A stretch of DNA of 64,000 bases, from positions 620,001 to 684,000 of the forward strand of contig CAWAKJ010000007.1 in assembly GCA_963782595.1 (NCBI GenBank), written 5' to 3'. Positions within the stretch are counted from its first letter, which is position 1, and each line of letters starts with the position of its first letter. The DNA comes from JAMQPK01 sp963782595 (lineage in GTDB: Bacteria; Acidobacteriota; Vicinamibacteria; Vicinamibacterales; JAMQPK01). Below, in pieces: positions 45,057 to 54,009 of the stretch. Position numbers and translations under genes: made by a program. The notes under the pieces were generated by a model. It had not been told where the DNA came from and ran no database searches. It was given only the letters and a program-made list of their open reading frames with translations.

Positions 45057-46526
45057 CTACTGACCAGTCGCGACGGGATTTCCTTCGATATCGAGAAAGG
45101 CGATTGGCGCAACTGCTGTTTTTCTCAGCGCTTCCTCAATCGCCTTCCGATCGCCGACGATCACGATCGCGAGGTGATCGAGATCGATATATTTCTTCGC
45201 GACGCGGACAACGTCTTCGGCCGTAACGGCCGCGACTGACTTCGTGTACTGCTGGTAGTAATTGTCGGGCAGCGACTGCAGCCACAGGCCGGCGATCGCG
45301 CCGTTGATCGCGGTAACCGATGCGAACGTGCCGGGAAGGCGCTGCACGAGTGATTCCTTTGCGGTCCGCAGCTCCTCGTCGGTAACCGGTCTGGCGCCGA
45401 GGATGCCGCGCAGCTCTTTCATGAATTCGATGAGTGCCGCGTCGCTCTTGTCGCCGACGATGTCGCCTCCCGTGCGGAAGGGACCTGGTCCCTTGCCGAA
45501 CCCGAATCCCGAGCTGACGCCGTAGCTGTATCCCTTTTCCTCTCGGATGTTCGCGTTGAGACGCGCCTGGAACATGCCGCCGAGAATCGTGTTCATCACT
45601 TGAAGCGAGTAATAGTCTGGCGTGCTGCGCGGAGGTCCCGGCAAGCCCAATGCAAAGATCGACTGCGCTGAGCCAGGTTTGTCGACGAGATAGATCGTCG
45701 TCGAACGTGCGGTCGGAAGCGCAGGATACGAGAAGGTTGGCCGCTCGCCGCCGGGAGCCCAGCTGGCGAGACCGCGCTCGATGACCGGACGGATGGCGGC
45801 AGGGGTGACATCGCCCACGACGGTAATGAGCGCGCGTCCCGGCTTGAAGAACCGTTGATGGAAGTCGACGACATCCGCACGTGTGATCGCTTTTGTCGTC
45901 TGCTCGGTCGGCATCTGCCCGAAGGGATGCGCATCGCCGTAGAGCACACGCGGAAATACACGCGACGCGATGGAGCCAGGCTGCGCCTTGGCTTGTTCGA
46001 GCGCGACCAGGCGCTGCGCGCGGAGCCGCTCGAGCGCCTCCGGCGGGAAGGTGGAGTTCACGAGCATGTCGGCGAGAATGCCCAGAGTGTCGGCAAAGCG
46101 CGCGGTTGTACTGACGAAGCTGATCGAGCCGCTCTCGGAACCCACGCCGACCGATACGTTCGTGCCGAGCAACTGCAGCGCGTTCGACAGGTCGTCTCCG
46201 GTGCGCGTCTTCGTCCCTTCGCTCATCATCGCGGCCGTCAATCCGGCCACGCCCTGCTTTTCGGCGGGCTCGAATTGATTGCCGCCACCGAGGAATGTGA
46301 TGGAGAACGAAACGAGCGGGAGATCGTGCTTCTCCGACACGACGAGCTCGGTGCCGTTGGCGAGCTTCGACCTCGTCCATGTCGGAACGCGGAGCTCGGG
46401 CACTTTGCCGAGCGGCGGCTGTTTACTCCGATCGAGGGTTCCCTGAGCCTCAGTCAGGGCAGAGGGCAGATGGCAGATGGCAAAGAGCAAACACCAAACG
46501 GCAGTGAGGGATGTGCGACGCGTCAT
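45057..46526 (-). CDS. M16 family zinc-protease homologue, non-catalytic subunit
   Basis: 489 residues. It has the four-domain M16 plan (LANGTELVVSEKHDLPLVSF at the start, RFFKPGRALITVVGDVTPAA in the middle, LNANIREEKGYSYGVSSGF in the third domain) but no HxxEH: the position reads EKQGVAGLTAAM. So it is the inactive partner, as in mitochondrial and bacterial M16B pairs. The signal peptide (LLFAICHLPSALTEAQ) is encoded by a family E repeat (46449-46482). It overlaps the upstream catalytic gene by 4 bp. Confidence 0.85.
   Translation of the reverse strand: MTRRTSLTAVWCLLFAICHLPSALTEAQGTLDRSKQPPLGKVPELRVPTWTRSKLANGTELVVSEKHDLPLVSFSITFLGGGNQFEPAEKQGVAGLTAAMMSEGTKTRTGDDLSNALQLLGTNVSVGVGSESGSISFVSTTARFADTLGILADMLVNSTFPPEALERLRAQRLVALEQAKAQPGSIASRVFPRVLYGDAHPFGQMPTEQTTKAITRADVVDFHQRFFKPGRALITVVGDVTPAAIRPVIERGLASWAPGGERPTFSYPALPTARSTTIYLVDKPGSAQSIFALGLPGPPRSTPDYYSLQVMNTILGGMFQARLNANIREEKGYSYGVSSGFGFGKGPGPFRTGGDIVGDKSDAALIEFMKELRGILGARPVTDEELRTAKESLVQRLPGTFASVTAINGAIAGLWLQSLPDNYYQQYTKSVAAVTAEDVVRVAKKYIDLDHLAIVIVGDRKAIEEALRKTAVAPIAFLDIEGNPVATGQ
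46449..46482. repeat. Family E repeat inside the M16 signal-peptide codons
   Basis: GGCAGAGGGCAGATGGCAGA followed by TGGCAAAGAG; on the coding strand it specifies FAICHLPSA. Compare 7330-7355. Confidence 0.75.
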
Positions 46527-47887
46527 GGGACCTTCGTGCTTTCTGCCGGCTTCGATGCCTGAGCGGTCTGACCGGGCGGCACGACGCTGAGGGCGATACG
46601 GCCTGCGGTCAGATACTTGTTAGCGACGCGCTGCACGTCGGCGGGCGTCACGGCGAGCGTCTTCTGATACTCGGTACGGAAATATCCTGCATCGCCGTGG
46701 ATCGCGGCACCGTTGGCGAGCTGAAATGCCTTGCCGAGGTTCGACTCGAGGCCGCGCACGAACGACAGTTCTTCTCCCGCCGTGGCCTTCTGCACCTCTT
46801 CGGCTGTCGGTCCTTCGCGCTTGAGCCGATCGATGACGGCATCGGCGGCAAGCTCGAGATCTGTCAGCGAATGGCCGGGACGAGGGGTAATCGTCACCAT
46901 GAACTCGCCGACGTCTTCATTCGTATTCTGCCCGGCCGACACCGATGCCGCCGCCTGTTCGTCGTAGACGAGCGCTTTGGTCAGTCTTGCGGTTCGCGGA
47001 CCCGTCAGGATGGCTCCGAGCACTGAGAGCGCAAAGCGGTCGTCGTTCTTTTCGCCGACGGTGGGCCAGCCCAGGTAAAGACGAGGCACCTGCACGCGAT
47101 CTTCCAGGACGAGCCGCTGCGCTGAGGGCAGCGTGACTGGCGCGACCACCGGTCGCTTGATGGGGTTTCCGCGCGGGATGTCGCCGAAGTATTTCGTCAC
47201 CAGCGCTTTCGCCTGCGCCGGATCGAAGTCGCCGACGATGGTCAGGTACGCGTTGTTCGGCGCATAGTACAGACGGAAGAAATTCTTCACGTCCTCTTCG
47301 GATGCGGCAGACAGGTCCTCCATGCTGCCGATCACAGGCCACGAATAGGGGTGCGACGCAGGATACGTCGCCTTCGACAGAATCTCGTACACCCGGCCGT
47401 ACGGCTGGTTGTCGATCCGCTGCCGCCGCTCGTTCTTCACGATATCGCGCTGCGCGTTCAACTTCGCGAGGTCGAGTGAATCGAGGAGGAAGCCCATGCG
47501 ATCGGACTCGATCCACAACATCGTTTCCAAATAGTTCGACGGGACCGTTTCGTAGTAGGTCGTGATGTCGTTCGACGTTGAGCCGTTGTTCGAGCCGCCT
47601 GCGCCCTCGGTGAGGCGGTCGTGCAGGCCGTAGGGCACATTCCCCGATCCCGTGAACATGACGTGCTCGAAGAGATGAGCAAAGCCGGTTCGGCCGGGCA
47701 GTTCGTTCTTCGATCCGACGTGATACCAGAGATTGACGGCCACCGTCGGCGTCGTGCGGTCGATCGACAGGACGACGGTCAGCCCATTGGGCAGCGTCAC
47801 GGTTTCGAAGGGGATGTTGATCGTGCTCTGCGCGGCAAGTGGTGCGCTCAACGCGACGAGCAGGACGACTGCAGCAAGGCGCTTCAT
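46523..47887 (-). CDS. M16 family zinc metalloprotease, catalytic subunit
   Basis: 454 residues. The signal peptide MKRLAAVVLLVALSAPLAAQ is followed by LPNGLTVVLSIDRTTPTVAV and the inverted zinc motif HLFEH at residues 71-75. The distal Glu ligand is in IVKNERRQRID about 78 residues on. SNDITTYYETVPSNYLETML and a YYAPNNAYLTIVGDFD segment are standard. A periplasmic peptidase, probably clearing peptides with the inactive subunit encoded next. The ATG lies 49 bp from the divergent transporter gene. Confidence 0.9.
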   Translation of the reverse strand: MKRLAAVVLLVALSAPLAAQSTINIPFETVTLPNGLTVVLSIDRTTPTVAVNLWYHVGSKNELPGRTGFAHLFEHVMFTGSGNVPYGLHDRLTEGAGGSNNGSTSNDITTYYETVPSNYLETMLWIESDRMGFLLDSLDLAKLNAQRDIVKNERRQRIDNQPYGRVYEILSKATYPASHPYSWPVIGSMEDLSAASEEDVKNFFRLYYAPNNAYLTIVGDFDPAQAKALVTKYFGDIPRGNPIKRPVVAPVTLPSAQRLVLEDRVQVPRLYLGWPTVGEKNDDRFALSVLGAILTGPRTARLTKALVYDEQAAASVSAGQNTNEDVGEFMVTITPRPGHSLTDLELAADAVIDRLKREGPTAEEVQKATAGEELSFVRGLESNLGKAFQLANGAAIHGDAGYFRTEYQKTLAVTPADVQRVANKYLTAGRIALSVVPPGQTAQASKPAESTKVP

Positions 47888-47936
47888 GACGGCATTATGA
47901 ACTAGAATCAGGACTTTTCAGTCGCCAGGAGCTTCA

Positions 47937-49238
47937 ATGTCCGTTTCCACCAGCACGGTTGCTTCTACCGAGAAAGCGCCCGACAAACTGAGCTTTCTGA
48001 AGCTGGCGGGACCGGGTCTCGTCGTCGCGGCAACCGGAATCGGGTCGGGCGACGTGGTGGCCGCGACTGTGGGCGGCGCACGCTACGGCGTCGTGCTCCT
48101 GTGGGCCATTGCCGTCGGCGCGTTCTTCAAATTCGTCTTGAACGAGGGCATTGCGCGCTGGCAGCTTGCAACCGGCAAAACCGCACTCGAAGGCTGGGCC
48201 GAACACTTGCCGGTCTGGGTGAAGTGGTACTTCGGCATTTATCTTGTGGTGTGGACGGTGTTCGTCACCTCGGCGCTGACCAACGCGACGGGGCTCGGCA
48301 TCAGCAATTTGACGGGCGGGCGAATTGCGCAGTCGTGGGGCGGCGTACTGCACAGCCTGTTTGGATTCGTCTTCGTCCTGCTCGGCGGATACGGCGGCTT
48401 CGAGAAATTGATGAAGACGCTGGTCGGCGTCATGGGCTTCGCCATTCTCGTATGCGCGGCGCTGACGTTCCACGATCCCGTCGCCGTCGTGCAGGGCACG
48501 TTCATTCCGAGTATTCCCTCCGGCGCGGGGCTCTACGTGCTGTCGATCATCGGCGGCATCGGGGGCTCGGTGACGATGCTGTCGTACAACTACTGGATGC
48601 GGGAAGAAAAGCTCGCCGGTCCTGAGCGGCTTGGATATGTGCGCGGCGACATCGCGATTGCGTATCTGTTCACGGCGCTGTTCGGAATGGCGATCATGAT
48701 GACGGCGAACCAGGCGTTCTACGTGCCGGGAGTGGCCATCACGAACGCGCAGGCGGTGACGAAGATGGCCGAAATGCTCGGCAGCATTCTCGGCGCGTTC
48801 GGACGCTACGCGTACTCGATTGGGTTCTGGGCGGCGGTCTTCGCGTCGCTGCTGGGCGTGTGGCAGAGCGTGCCGTATCTGTATGCCGATTTCTACAGCA
48901 TCCTGAAGAAGATGCCGGACGCAGAGCGAACGCGCGTGACGAAGGTGACGAGCACACCATACCGACTCGCGCTGGTCTTCGTGACGCTCGCGCCGATTCC
49001 GTTTGCGTTTACCAACCAACCGCTCCAGGTCATCGTCGCGTACACGATCGTGGGCAGCCTGTTCGTGCCGTTCCTCGCCGCGACGCTCCTCTATCTCAAC
49101 AATCGCGTGACGTGGCGCAGCCCGGTTCCGCACAACAATCTTGCGACCAACGCGCTGCTCGTCGTGATTCTGTTGCTCTTTGCGATTGTCGGGGCGGATG
49201 AGGCGATGAGAGCGATTAGACCGCTGCTCGCCCGATAA
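47937..49238 (+). CDS. Nramp-family transporter lacking the usual metal-site motifs
   Basis: 433 residues with 11 hydrophobic segments and the LeuT/Nramp layout. TM1 reads GPGLVVAATGIGSGDVVAAT, where true Nramps have D-P-G-N; TM6 reads GGSVTMLSYNYWMREE, where they have M-P-H. Both metal-binding motifs are thus replaced. TM3-TM4 and the late AYTIVGSLFVPFLAATLLYL are otherwise family-like. It may move another divalent cation or an organic substrate. It stands alone, followed by a tight double hairpin. Confidence 0.78.
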   Translation: MSVSTSTVASTEKAPDKLSFLKLAGPGLVVAATGIGSGDVVAATVGGARYGVVLLWAIAVGAFFKFVLNEGIARWQLATGKTALEGWAEHLPVWVKWYFGIYLVVWTVFVTSALTNATGLGISNLTGGRIAQSWGGVLHSLFGFVFVLLGGYGGFEKLMKTLVGVMGFAILVCAALTFHDPVAVVQGTFIPSIPSGAGLYVLSIIGGIGGSVTMLSYNYWMREEKLAGPERLGYVRGDIAIAYLFTALFGMAIMMTANQAFYVPGVAITNAQAVTKMAEMLGSILGAFGRYAYSIGFWAAVFASLLGVWQSVPYLYADFYSILKKMPDAERTRVTKVTSTPYRLALVFVTLAPIPFAFTNQPLQVIVAYTIVGSLFVPFLAATLLYLNNRVTWRSPVPHNNLATNALLVVILLLFAIVGADEAMRAIRPLLAR

Positions 49239-49252
49239 AGAGCAGAGATAAG

Positions 49253-49313
49253 AAAGGCTCCGGGAGCCTTTTTCGGCTAATGCACCCGAAAAGGGCTCCC
49301 GGAGCCTTTTCTA
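49253..49313. terminator. Bidirectional terminator made of GGCTCC..GGAGCC hairpins
   Basis: AAAGGCTC-CGG-GAGCCTTTTT (49253-49273), then AAAGGGCTCCCGGAGCCTTT (about 49290-49309), lies between the convergent Nramp and propeller genes. Both strands show a hairpin followed by T residues. The units resemble those at 5612-5706. Confidence 0.75.
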
Positions 49314-50162
49314 CGTTCGCGTCAGCGGGAACCTGAAGATCATCTGCGGCTTCGTGCCGGCGCTGGGCTTGCGTCCGCCGCCGAGGCCCGCGTCCGTGAA
49401 ATACACGTGGTTCTCGTGGATGGACATGCCGTGCGGATCCGGATCGTCCGGTCCGAACGCCCAGATTTCCTGCACTCGACCATTCTCGGGATCGATCCGC
49501 TGCACGAGCCGGTCAGCGCCGTCGATGACCCAGAACGAGCCATCGTAGAAGTCGAGCCCATGCGGCACGTTCTGGCGGATCTGCAACATGCGCGTGATTC
49601 GCAAATCGTCTTTCGGATCCATCTCGCCCAGGAAGCCGAGGCCGGGCACGACCGCCCACAGTTTGTCCGTAGGTTGGTGATAGTACGTTCCGTGCACGCC
49701 GCCCCATGGCGTGCGGTAGCCCTTTACCTGCTTGCCCTGCATGTCGAGCTTGACGATCTCACCGTAGTTTCTGTCGAACGGGCGCTTGAACTCGCGCAGG
49801 TTCGCCGCAGTGCCGGCACCGTTGCACCCGACCCAGATGAAACCGCCGCCGACGGCGAGCCCGCTCGTGTTGTGTGCTTCGCCGACGAAGTCCTGGAGCA
49901 CCTTTCCGGTCTTCCAATCGAGCAGATTGATGCGCTCTGAGACCTGATCGCCGACCCAGAGCCCCTCGGGCGAAGATTCGAGCGCATTTGGATAGCGATC
50001 CGGGCTCTTCCAGAGCATTTCCATTTTGGGCGCATACGTCGGAGGCTTCGACGGACCGCCGGCACGCGCGGGAGCATCTTGCGCCGACAGCCGGCTTCCC
50101 ACCATCATGCCGGCGCCCGCCACGGCCGCAGTGCTGAAAAAGTCTCTTCGTCGCATTCTCAT
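49311..50162 (-). CDS. Tat-exported NHL/SMP-30-like beta-propeller protein
   Basis: 283 residues from the ATG at 50162, with GGAG 6 nt upstream; the frame continues to 50321 through a repeat. The twin-arginine signal MRRRDFFSTAAVAGAGMMVG is clear. The rest is a propeller with blades marked by GLWVGDQVSERINLLDWKTG, GFIWVGCNGAG, VPHGLDFYDGSFWVIDGAD and DPHGMSIHENHVYFTDAG. It is a lyase-like or hydrolase-like scaffold without an obvious catalytic motif. It shares its direction with the secreted protein gene upstream. Confidence 0.75.
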   Translation of the reverse strand: MRMRRRDFFSTAAVAGAGMMVGSRLSAQDAPARAGGPSKPPTYAPKMEMLWKSPDRYPNALESSPEGLWVGDQVSERINLLDWKTGKVLQDFVGEAHNTSGLAVGGGFIWVGCNGAGTAANLREFKRPFDRNYGEIVKLDMQGKQVKGYRTPWGGVHGTYYHQPTDKLWAVVPGLGFLGEMDPKDDLRITRMLQIRQNVPHGLDFYDGSFWVIDGADRLVQRIDPENGRVQEIWAFGPDDPDPHGMSIHENHVYFTDAGLGGGRKPSAGTKPQMIFRFPLTRT

Positions 50163-50181
50163 GGCTGTCTCCGACATATAG

Positions 50182-50205
50182 GCCGGGTCTTGTTTTGTAG
50201 ACCCG
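50182..50205. repeat. Family C-like palindrome (short)
   Basis: CCGGGTCT-TGTTTTGT-AGACCCGG, an 8-bp stem between the two minus-strand secreted-protein genes, directly upstream of the Tat protein's ribosome-binding region. Confidence 0.7.
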
Positions 50206-50214
50206 GCGACCTTT

Positions 50215-51270
50215 TTACTGCCCTCGTGCCGGTGTTGCCGGCGCCGCGCCGCGCGCAGGTCCTGCGCCCCGTCCGAACGGAGCGTAGACGTCGAATGGCT
50301 GCATCCGCGTATACGTGGCACTGAACTTCTGCCCGGCGGCGTCAGTACCTTGCCAGGTGAAGGTGTCGCCCTTCTGCACGAACGTACCCGTGCTCAACTT
50401 GTCTTCCAGGTTCGGATCGGTATCGGCGATGTGGCGCCGCACGAACGTGTTGCCAGAGACATTATAAGTGCCCCGCGACGCTGACATGCCGTTGAAGGCG
50501 CCCGCGTACTGCTGAGGCGTCCACTGATCCTGCGGGACCTTTTGCACGCCTTTGCGTCCGGCAGGCAGCGTGGTCGAATGGAACCAGCCGTCTTCGCCGA
50601 GCAGGAGATGCTCGGGTGTCGTCGTGCCCGCTGCGCCATTGACGGTGTACGCCGTTCGCTCCCACGATCCCACCAGGGCCGTCGAGCCGAGCTTCTGATT
50701 TGGCAGCTTGCGCGCGTGCACCTGCGGCGAGCGTGTTGGTCCGGTGCCTTCGAGAATCAGCACGTTGCCTTCGAACCGCCATGCACGCTCTTGCGTGTTC
50801 TCGCCGTCTCCGGGGCCGAGTCCCATCTTGTGATGGCGATAGTTCACCTGCCCGCTGTTGCTGAAGTTGCCCCATCCTCCGCCCATCTTGTCGAAGCGCG
50901 CGAACAATTCTTTGGTCGTCTGCTGCTCGAGCGGCTTGTTGACCTTCGGGCGATTCGCGGGGAACTCCATCATCGACCAGTAGCCGTCCTTCATGAACTT
51001 CACATACAGCGGGGCGTCGGGCGGCTGCACACTGAAGCCATTGCGAAGCAGCGAGTAGCGGACCCACGTACCGACGAGCGGGTTGTAATCGGGCGGCGGA
51101 GCAGGAGCCTGGTCGCAGGCGTTCTCGTCTCGATTGACGCAGCCGTAATCGCTCATGTCGTGGGGATAGCTGGCCGGTTCCTGCGCCTGCTGGGCGAGCA
51201 CGGGCAGCCCGGCAGCCGCCAGCACCACCGCGGACAACACAAGGGAACGCGCCTTGAATGCCGAGCACAT
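50215..51270 (-). CDS. Secreted protein with two lipocalin-like repeats, unknown function
   Basis: 351 residues. The signal peptide ends GLPVLAQ. Two related beta-rich parts follow: LVGTWVRYSLLRNGFSVQ (about 66-170; with YVKFMKDGYWSMMEF) and LVGSWERTAYTVNGAAG (about 200-320; with LLLGEDGWFHSTTLP), each with a W-x-x-x-G..G-x-Y strand order like calycin/lipocalin-like domains. A small Cys pair (YGCVNRDENAC) lies near the N terminus. The C terminus is Gly/Ala/Pro/Arg-rich. Likely periplasmic; substrate unknown. Confidence 0.65.
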   Translation of the reverse strand: MCSAFKARSLVLSAVVLAAAGLPVLAQQAQEPASYPHDMSDYGCVNRDENACDQAPAPPPDYNPLVGTWVRYSLLRNGFSVQPPDAPLYVKFMKDGYWSMMEFPANRPKVNKPLEQQTTKELFARFDKMGGGWGNFSNSGQVNYRHHKMGLGPGDGENTQERAWRFEGNVLILEGTGPTRSPQVHARKLPNQKLGSTALVGSWERTAYTVNGAAGTTTPEHLLLGEDGWFHSTTLPAGRKGVQKVPQDQWTPQQYAGAFNGMSASRGTYNVSGNTFVRRHIADTDPNLEDKLSTGTFVQKGDTFTWQGTDAAGQKFSATYTRMQPFDVYAPFGRGAGPARGAAPATPARGQ

Positions 51271-51326
51271 CTCGGAGCCTCCTAAAGAGCTGAAAAGATT
51301 CGGGAAAGCTTAGCATAGGGGCACCC

Positions 51327-51395
51327 GTGGGCTTCAGGCTCCTGGCTTCAGGCTCCGGGCCAGAAGTCCGAAGCCGGGAGCCCGCAGCCCGAATA
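51327..51395. repeat. Family G repeat (CTTCAGGCTCCTGG / AAGCCGGGAGCCC)
   Basis: Reiterated GGCTTCAGGCTCC, GTCCGAAGCCGGGAG and CCCGCAGCCC units in the gap between divergent genes. The same vocabulary, in coding sequence, makes up 62956-63006. Confidence 0.7.
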
Positions 51396-51405
51396 CAATT
51401 CGCGA

Positions 51406-52605
51406 ATGCCAACATCGGTCCGCATCAAGCTGTCGGTGATGATGTTCCTCCAGTACTTCGTGTGGGGAGCGTGGTACGTAACCATGGGAACCTGGCTTGG
51501 ATCGCTCGGTTTCTCGGGAGAGCAGATTGGCCTGACCTACGGCACGACGGCGCTGGCCGCCATGATCTCGCCGTTCTTTGTGGGCATGATCGCCGACAGG
51601 TTCTTCGCGACTCAGCGGCTGCTGGCGTTGTTGCACCTCCTCGGAGGCATCGCGCTCTTCTACGCGGCCACGCGCACCACGTTCGGGCCTTTGTATACGG
51701 CTGTTCTCATTCACACGCTCTTCTATATGCCCACGCTGGCGCTCACCAACTCGCTGTCGTTCCGGCAGATGCAAGACCCCGGGCGCGAGTTTCCGCCGGT
51801 CCGTGTGCTCGGCACGATTGGCTGGATTGTCGCCGGTCTTGTCGTCGGCACGCTCGGCGTTGAGGCGACCGAACGGCCGATGCAGCTGGCGGCTGCCGGC
51901 GCCGTCGTGCTGGCCGTCTACTGTCTGGTGTTGCCACACACACCGCCCCAGACCACGGGCCGCGTGCGGTTTCGCGACGTGCTCGGGCTCGACGCGCTCC
52001 AGTTGATGAAAGATCGATCGTTTGCGGTCTTCGTGATCGGCTCGTTTCTCGTGTGCATCCCGCTGCAGTTCTATTACGCGTTCGCCAATCCCTTTCTCAA
52101 TGCGATCGGCGTCACCAACGCGGCGGGCAAGATGACGCTGGGCCAGATGTCGGAGCTCGTATTCATGCTCCTGATGCCGTGGTTCTTCAGGCGGCTCGGA
52201 GTGAAGCAGATGTTGCTCGTCGGGATGGCCGCCTGGGTGGCGCGCTACATTCTGTTCGCGTACGGCGACAATCAAGCGTTGGTGTGGATGCTGTACCTCG
52301 GCATCCTGCTGCACGGCATCTGTTACGACTTCTTCTTCGTCACCGGACAGATTTACGTGGATCAGAAAGCGCCGCCGACGGTTCGCGCTGCGGCGCAGGG
52401 ATTCATCACGTTCGTCACCTACGGCGTCGGGATGCTGATCGGATCGTGGTTGTCGGGCCGTATCGTGGATGCGTATGTGGTGGCCGGCGAAGTCGGGCAC
52501 GACTGGCGGAGCATCTGGCTCGTGCCTGCCATGATGGCGGGCGTCGTGCTTATACTCTTTGCACTCTTCTTCAAATCCGACGCAAAGGCGGAGGTGGGGC
52601 GATGA
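51406..52605 (+). CDS. MFS nucleoside:H+ symporter-like permease (NupG type)
   Basis: 399 residues with 12 membrane segments. Family markers: MMFLQYFVWGAWYVTMGTWL in TM1, GMIADRFFATQRLLA in the TM2-3 loop, FYMPTLALTNSLSF, FPPVRVLGTIGWIVAGL, and a late LGILLHGICYDFFFVTGQIY with an Asp pair. All fit the NupG/XapB group. It is followed with a 4-bp overlap by a deacetylase gene, which suggests the pair handles a modified nucleoside or amino-sugar compound. Confidence 0.85.
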   Translation: MPTSVRIKLSVMMFLQYFVWGAWYVTMGTWLGSLGFSGEQIGLTYGTTALAAMISPFFVGMIADRFFATQRLLALLHLLGGIALFYAATRTTFGPLYTAVLIHTLFYMPTLALTNSLSFRQMQDPGREFPPVRVLGTIGWIVAGLVVGTLGVEATERPMQLAAAGAVVLAVYCLVLPHTPPQTTGRVRFRDVLGLDALQLMKDRSFAVFVIGSFLVCIPLQFYYAFANPFLNAIGVTNAAGKMTLGQMSELVFMLLMPWFFRRLGVKQMLLVGMAAWVARYILFAYGDNQALVWMLYLGILLHGICYDFFFVTGQIYVDQKAPPTVRAAAQGFITFVTYGVGMLIGSWLSGRIVDAYVVAGEVGHDWRSIWLVPAMMAGVVLILFALFFKSDAKAEVGR

Positions 52606-53957
52606 TCGTACGGAAGACTCGAGTCGTGTGCGTTCTTCTGGCCGCCGTGTGTGTCGCCGCTCTCGGCGCGCAGGAGGCCGGTCCCCCATCGGGCAGGTTT
52701 GCCTTCAGTGATGGACGGGGTCAGACGATTGCTCTCACCATTGCACAAGCGGATGGCGTCGCCGGATTCACATGGCCCGACTCGGTCGATGGCGGTTGGG
52801 ACACGGCGCTGCTCGGCGTGCAGATTGGCGCGGACGCAAACGCGGTTGGGCCTTACGTCGAGATTGGCGCCGGCGGCATGTCCGATCGCCAGTACTTCGC
52901 ACCCGGCGATTCGGGTCTGCGCTGGTTGAATCTCAGCTCGATTCGCGGGACTGCTGTCGGGACCCGGATCGCGCTGCGTGCCGAGGGGCTCACCTTCTCG
53001 GCGCCCGAGGCGAGTCTTCGCCTCTTCGCCGGTAGCCCCGATCTCTCGAAGTCCGTCCTGGTCCTTGCTCCACATCCGGACGATGCCGAAATCGCGGCGT
53101 TCGGGATCTACGCGAATCGCCGGGCGAGCGTCGTCACGGTGACGGCCGGGAACGCCGGAGCGCCGACCTACGAGGCCGTTTTCGATGATCCTGAGGAGCA
53201 CTATCTTTTCAAGGGGCGCATACGCCTGATCGACAGCATCACGATTCCGTTGCAGGGAGGCATTCCGCCGGAACGCACGTTCAACATGGGGTACTTCGAC
53301 GCGCGCATTGCGGCGATGTACGAGAAGCAGGGCGAGATCATCCCTGAGATGTACCGGGGGAACTCGGACATCAACGTCTACCGCAAAGAGAACATCGGGG
53401 CGTTGCTGCCGAAACGGGCGCGCGAGTCGAAGTGGAGCAATCTCGTCGACGATGTGCTGGCCCTGCTGAAGAAGGTGAAGCCGGCGGTCATCGTCGCACC
53501 GCATCCGCAGCTCGACACGCACCGCGACCACCAGTACACGACTGTGGCGCTGCGGGAAGCGCTCGCGCGGTGGGACGAGCCGGTGACGCTGCTGCTGTAC
53601 ACGAATCACGCGGACAGGAATCGGTATCCGTACGGTCCTGCGGGCACGCTGATGTCATTGCCTCCGCCACCCGCAGCCGACGTGCTCGTCGATCGCGTGT
53701 ACTCGCACCCGGTTTCTCCAGCGTTGCAGCGCCTCAAGCTGTTCGCGCTCGAGTCGATGCACGACCTCCGCTACACGCCGACGAGGCAGTATCAATTCGC
53801 CCGACCTGACGCGCGCACCGTCGTGCCCGAGAAGATTGGCCCCGAGCCCGACATCACGTATCTCCGCCGTGGGCCGCGCTCGAACGAGCTGTTCTATGTG
53901 TACGACCGGGACAGTTTTGGAAAGATGATCGAAGTCTTCCTGACGAGCCGACGCTGA
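52602..53957 (+). CDS. Secreted PIG-L/LmbE family deacetylase
   Basis: 451 residues from the ATG at 52602 (ATGA overlap with the permease; the frame is open back to 52053 but out of register with the real gene there). After a signal peptide (ending AALGAQ) comes a beta-rich N-terminal domain of about 130 residues. The PIG-L domain opens with LAPHPDDAEIAAFG, whose His, Asp and Asp bind zinc and act in catalysis; a second histidine set is in VAPHPQLDTHRDHQYT. PIG-L enzymes remove acetyl groups from N-acetylglucosamine-type substrates. Export suggests it works on extracellular glycans or glycosides. Confidence 0.85.
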   Translation: MIVRKTRVVCVLLAAVCVAALGAQEAGPPSGRFAFSDGRGQTIALTIAQADGVAGFTWPDSVDGGWDTALLGVQIGADANAVGPYVEIGAGGMSDRQYFAPGDSGLRWLNLSSIRGTAVGTRIALRAEGLTFSAPEASLRLFAGSPDLSKSVLVLAPHPDDAEIAAFGIYANRRASVVTVTAGNAGAPTYEAVFDDPEEHYLFKGRIRLIDSITIPLQGGIPPERTFNMGYFDARIAAMYEKQGEIIPEMYRGNSDINVYRKENIGALLPKRARESKWSNLVDDVLALLKKVKPAVIVAPHPQLDTHRDHQYTTVALREALARWDEPVTLLLYTNHADRNRYPYGPAGTLMSLPPPPAADVLVDRVYSHPVSPALQRLKLFALESMHDLRYTPTRQYQFARPDARTVVPEKIGPEPDITYLRRGPRSNELFYVYDRDSFGKMIEVFLTSRR

Positions 53958-54009
53958 TGCGAAGACGCGGGTCTGGGTCCCTCTGCCATGACAGGGATCC
54001 ATTCCGGTC

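Noticed and set aside
52053..52601. A 183-codon N-terminal extension of the PIG-L protein
   Set aside because: Out-of-frame reading of the permease gene; the ATG at 52602 overlaps the permease stop and starts a signal peptide.
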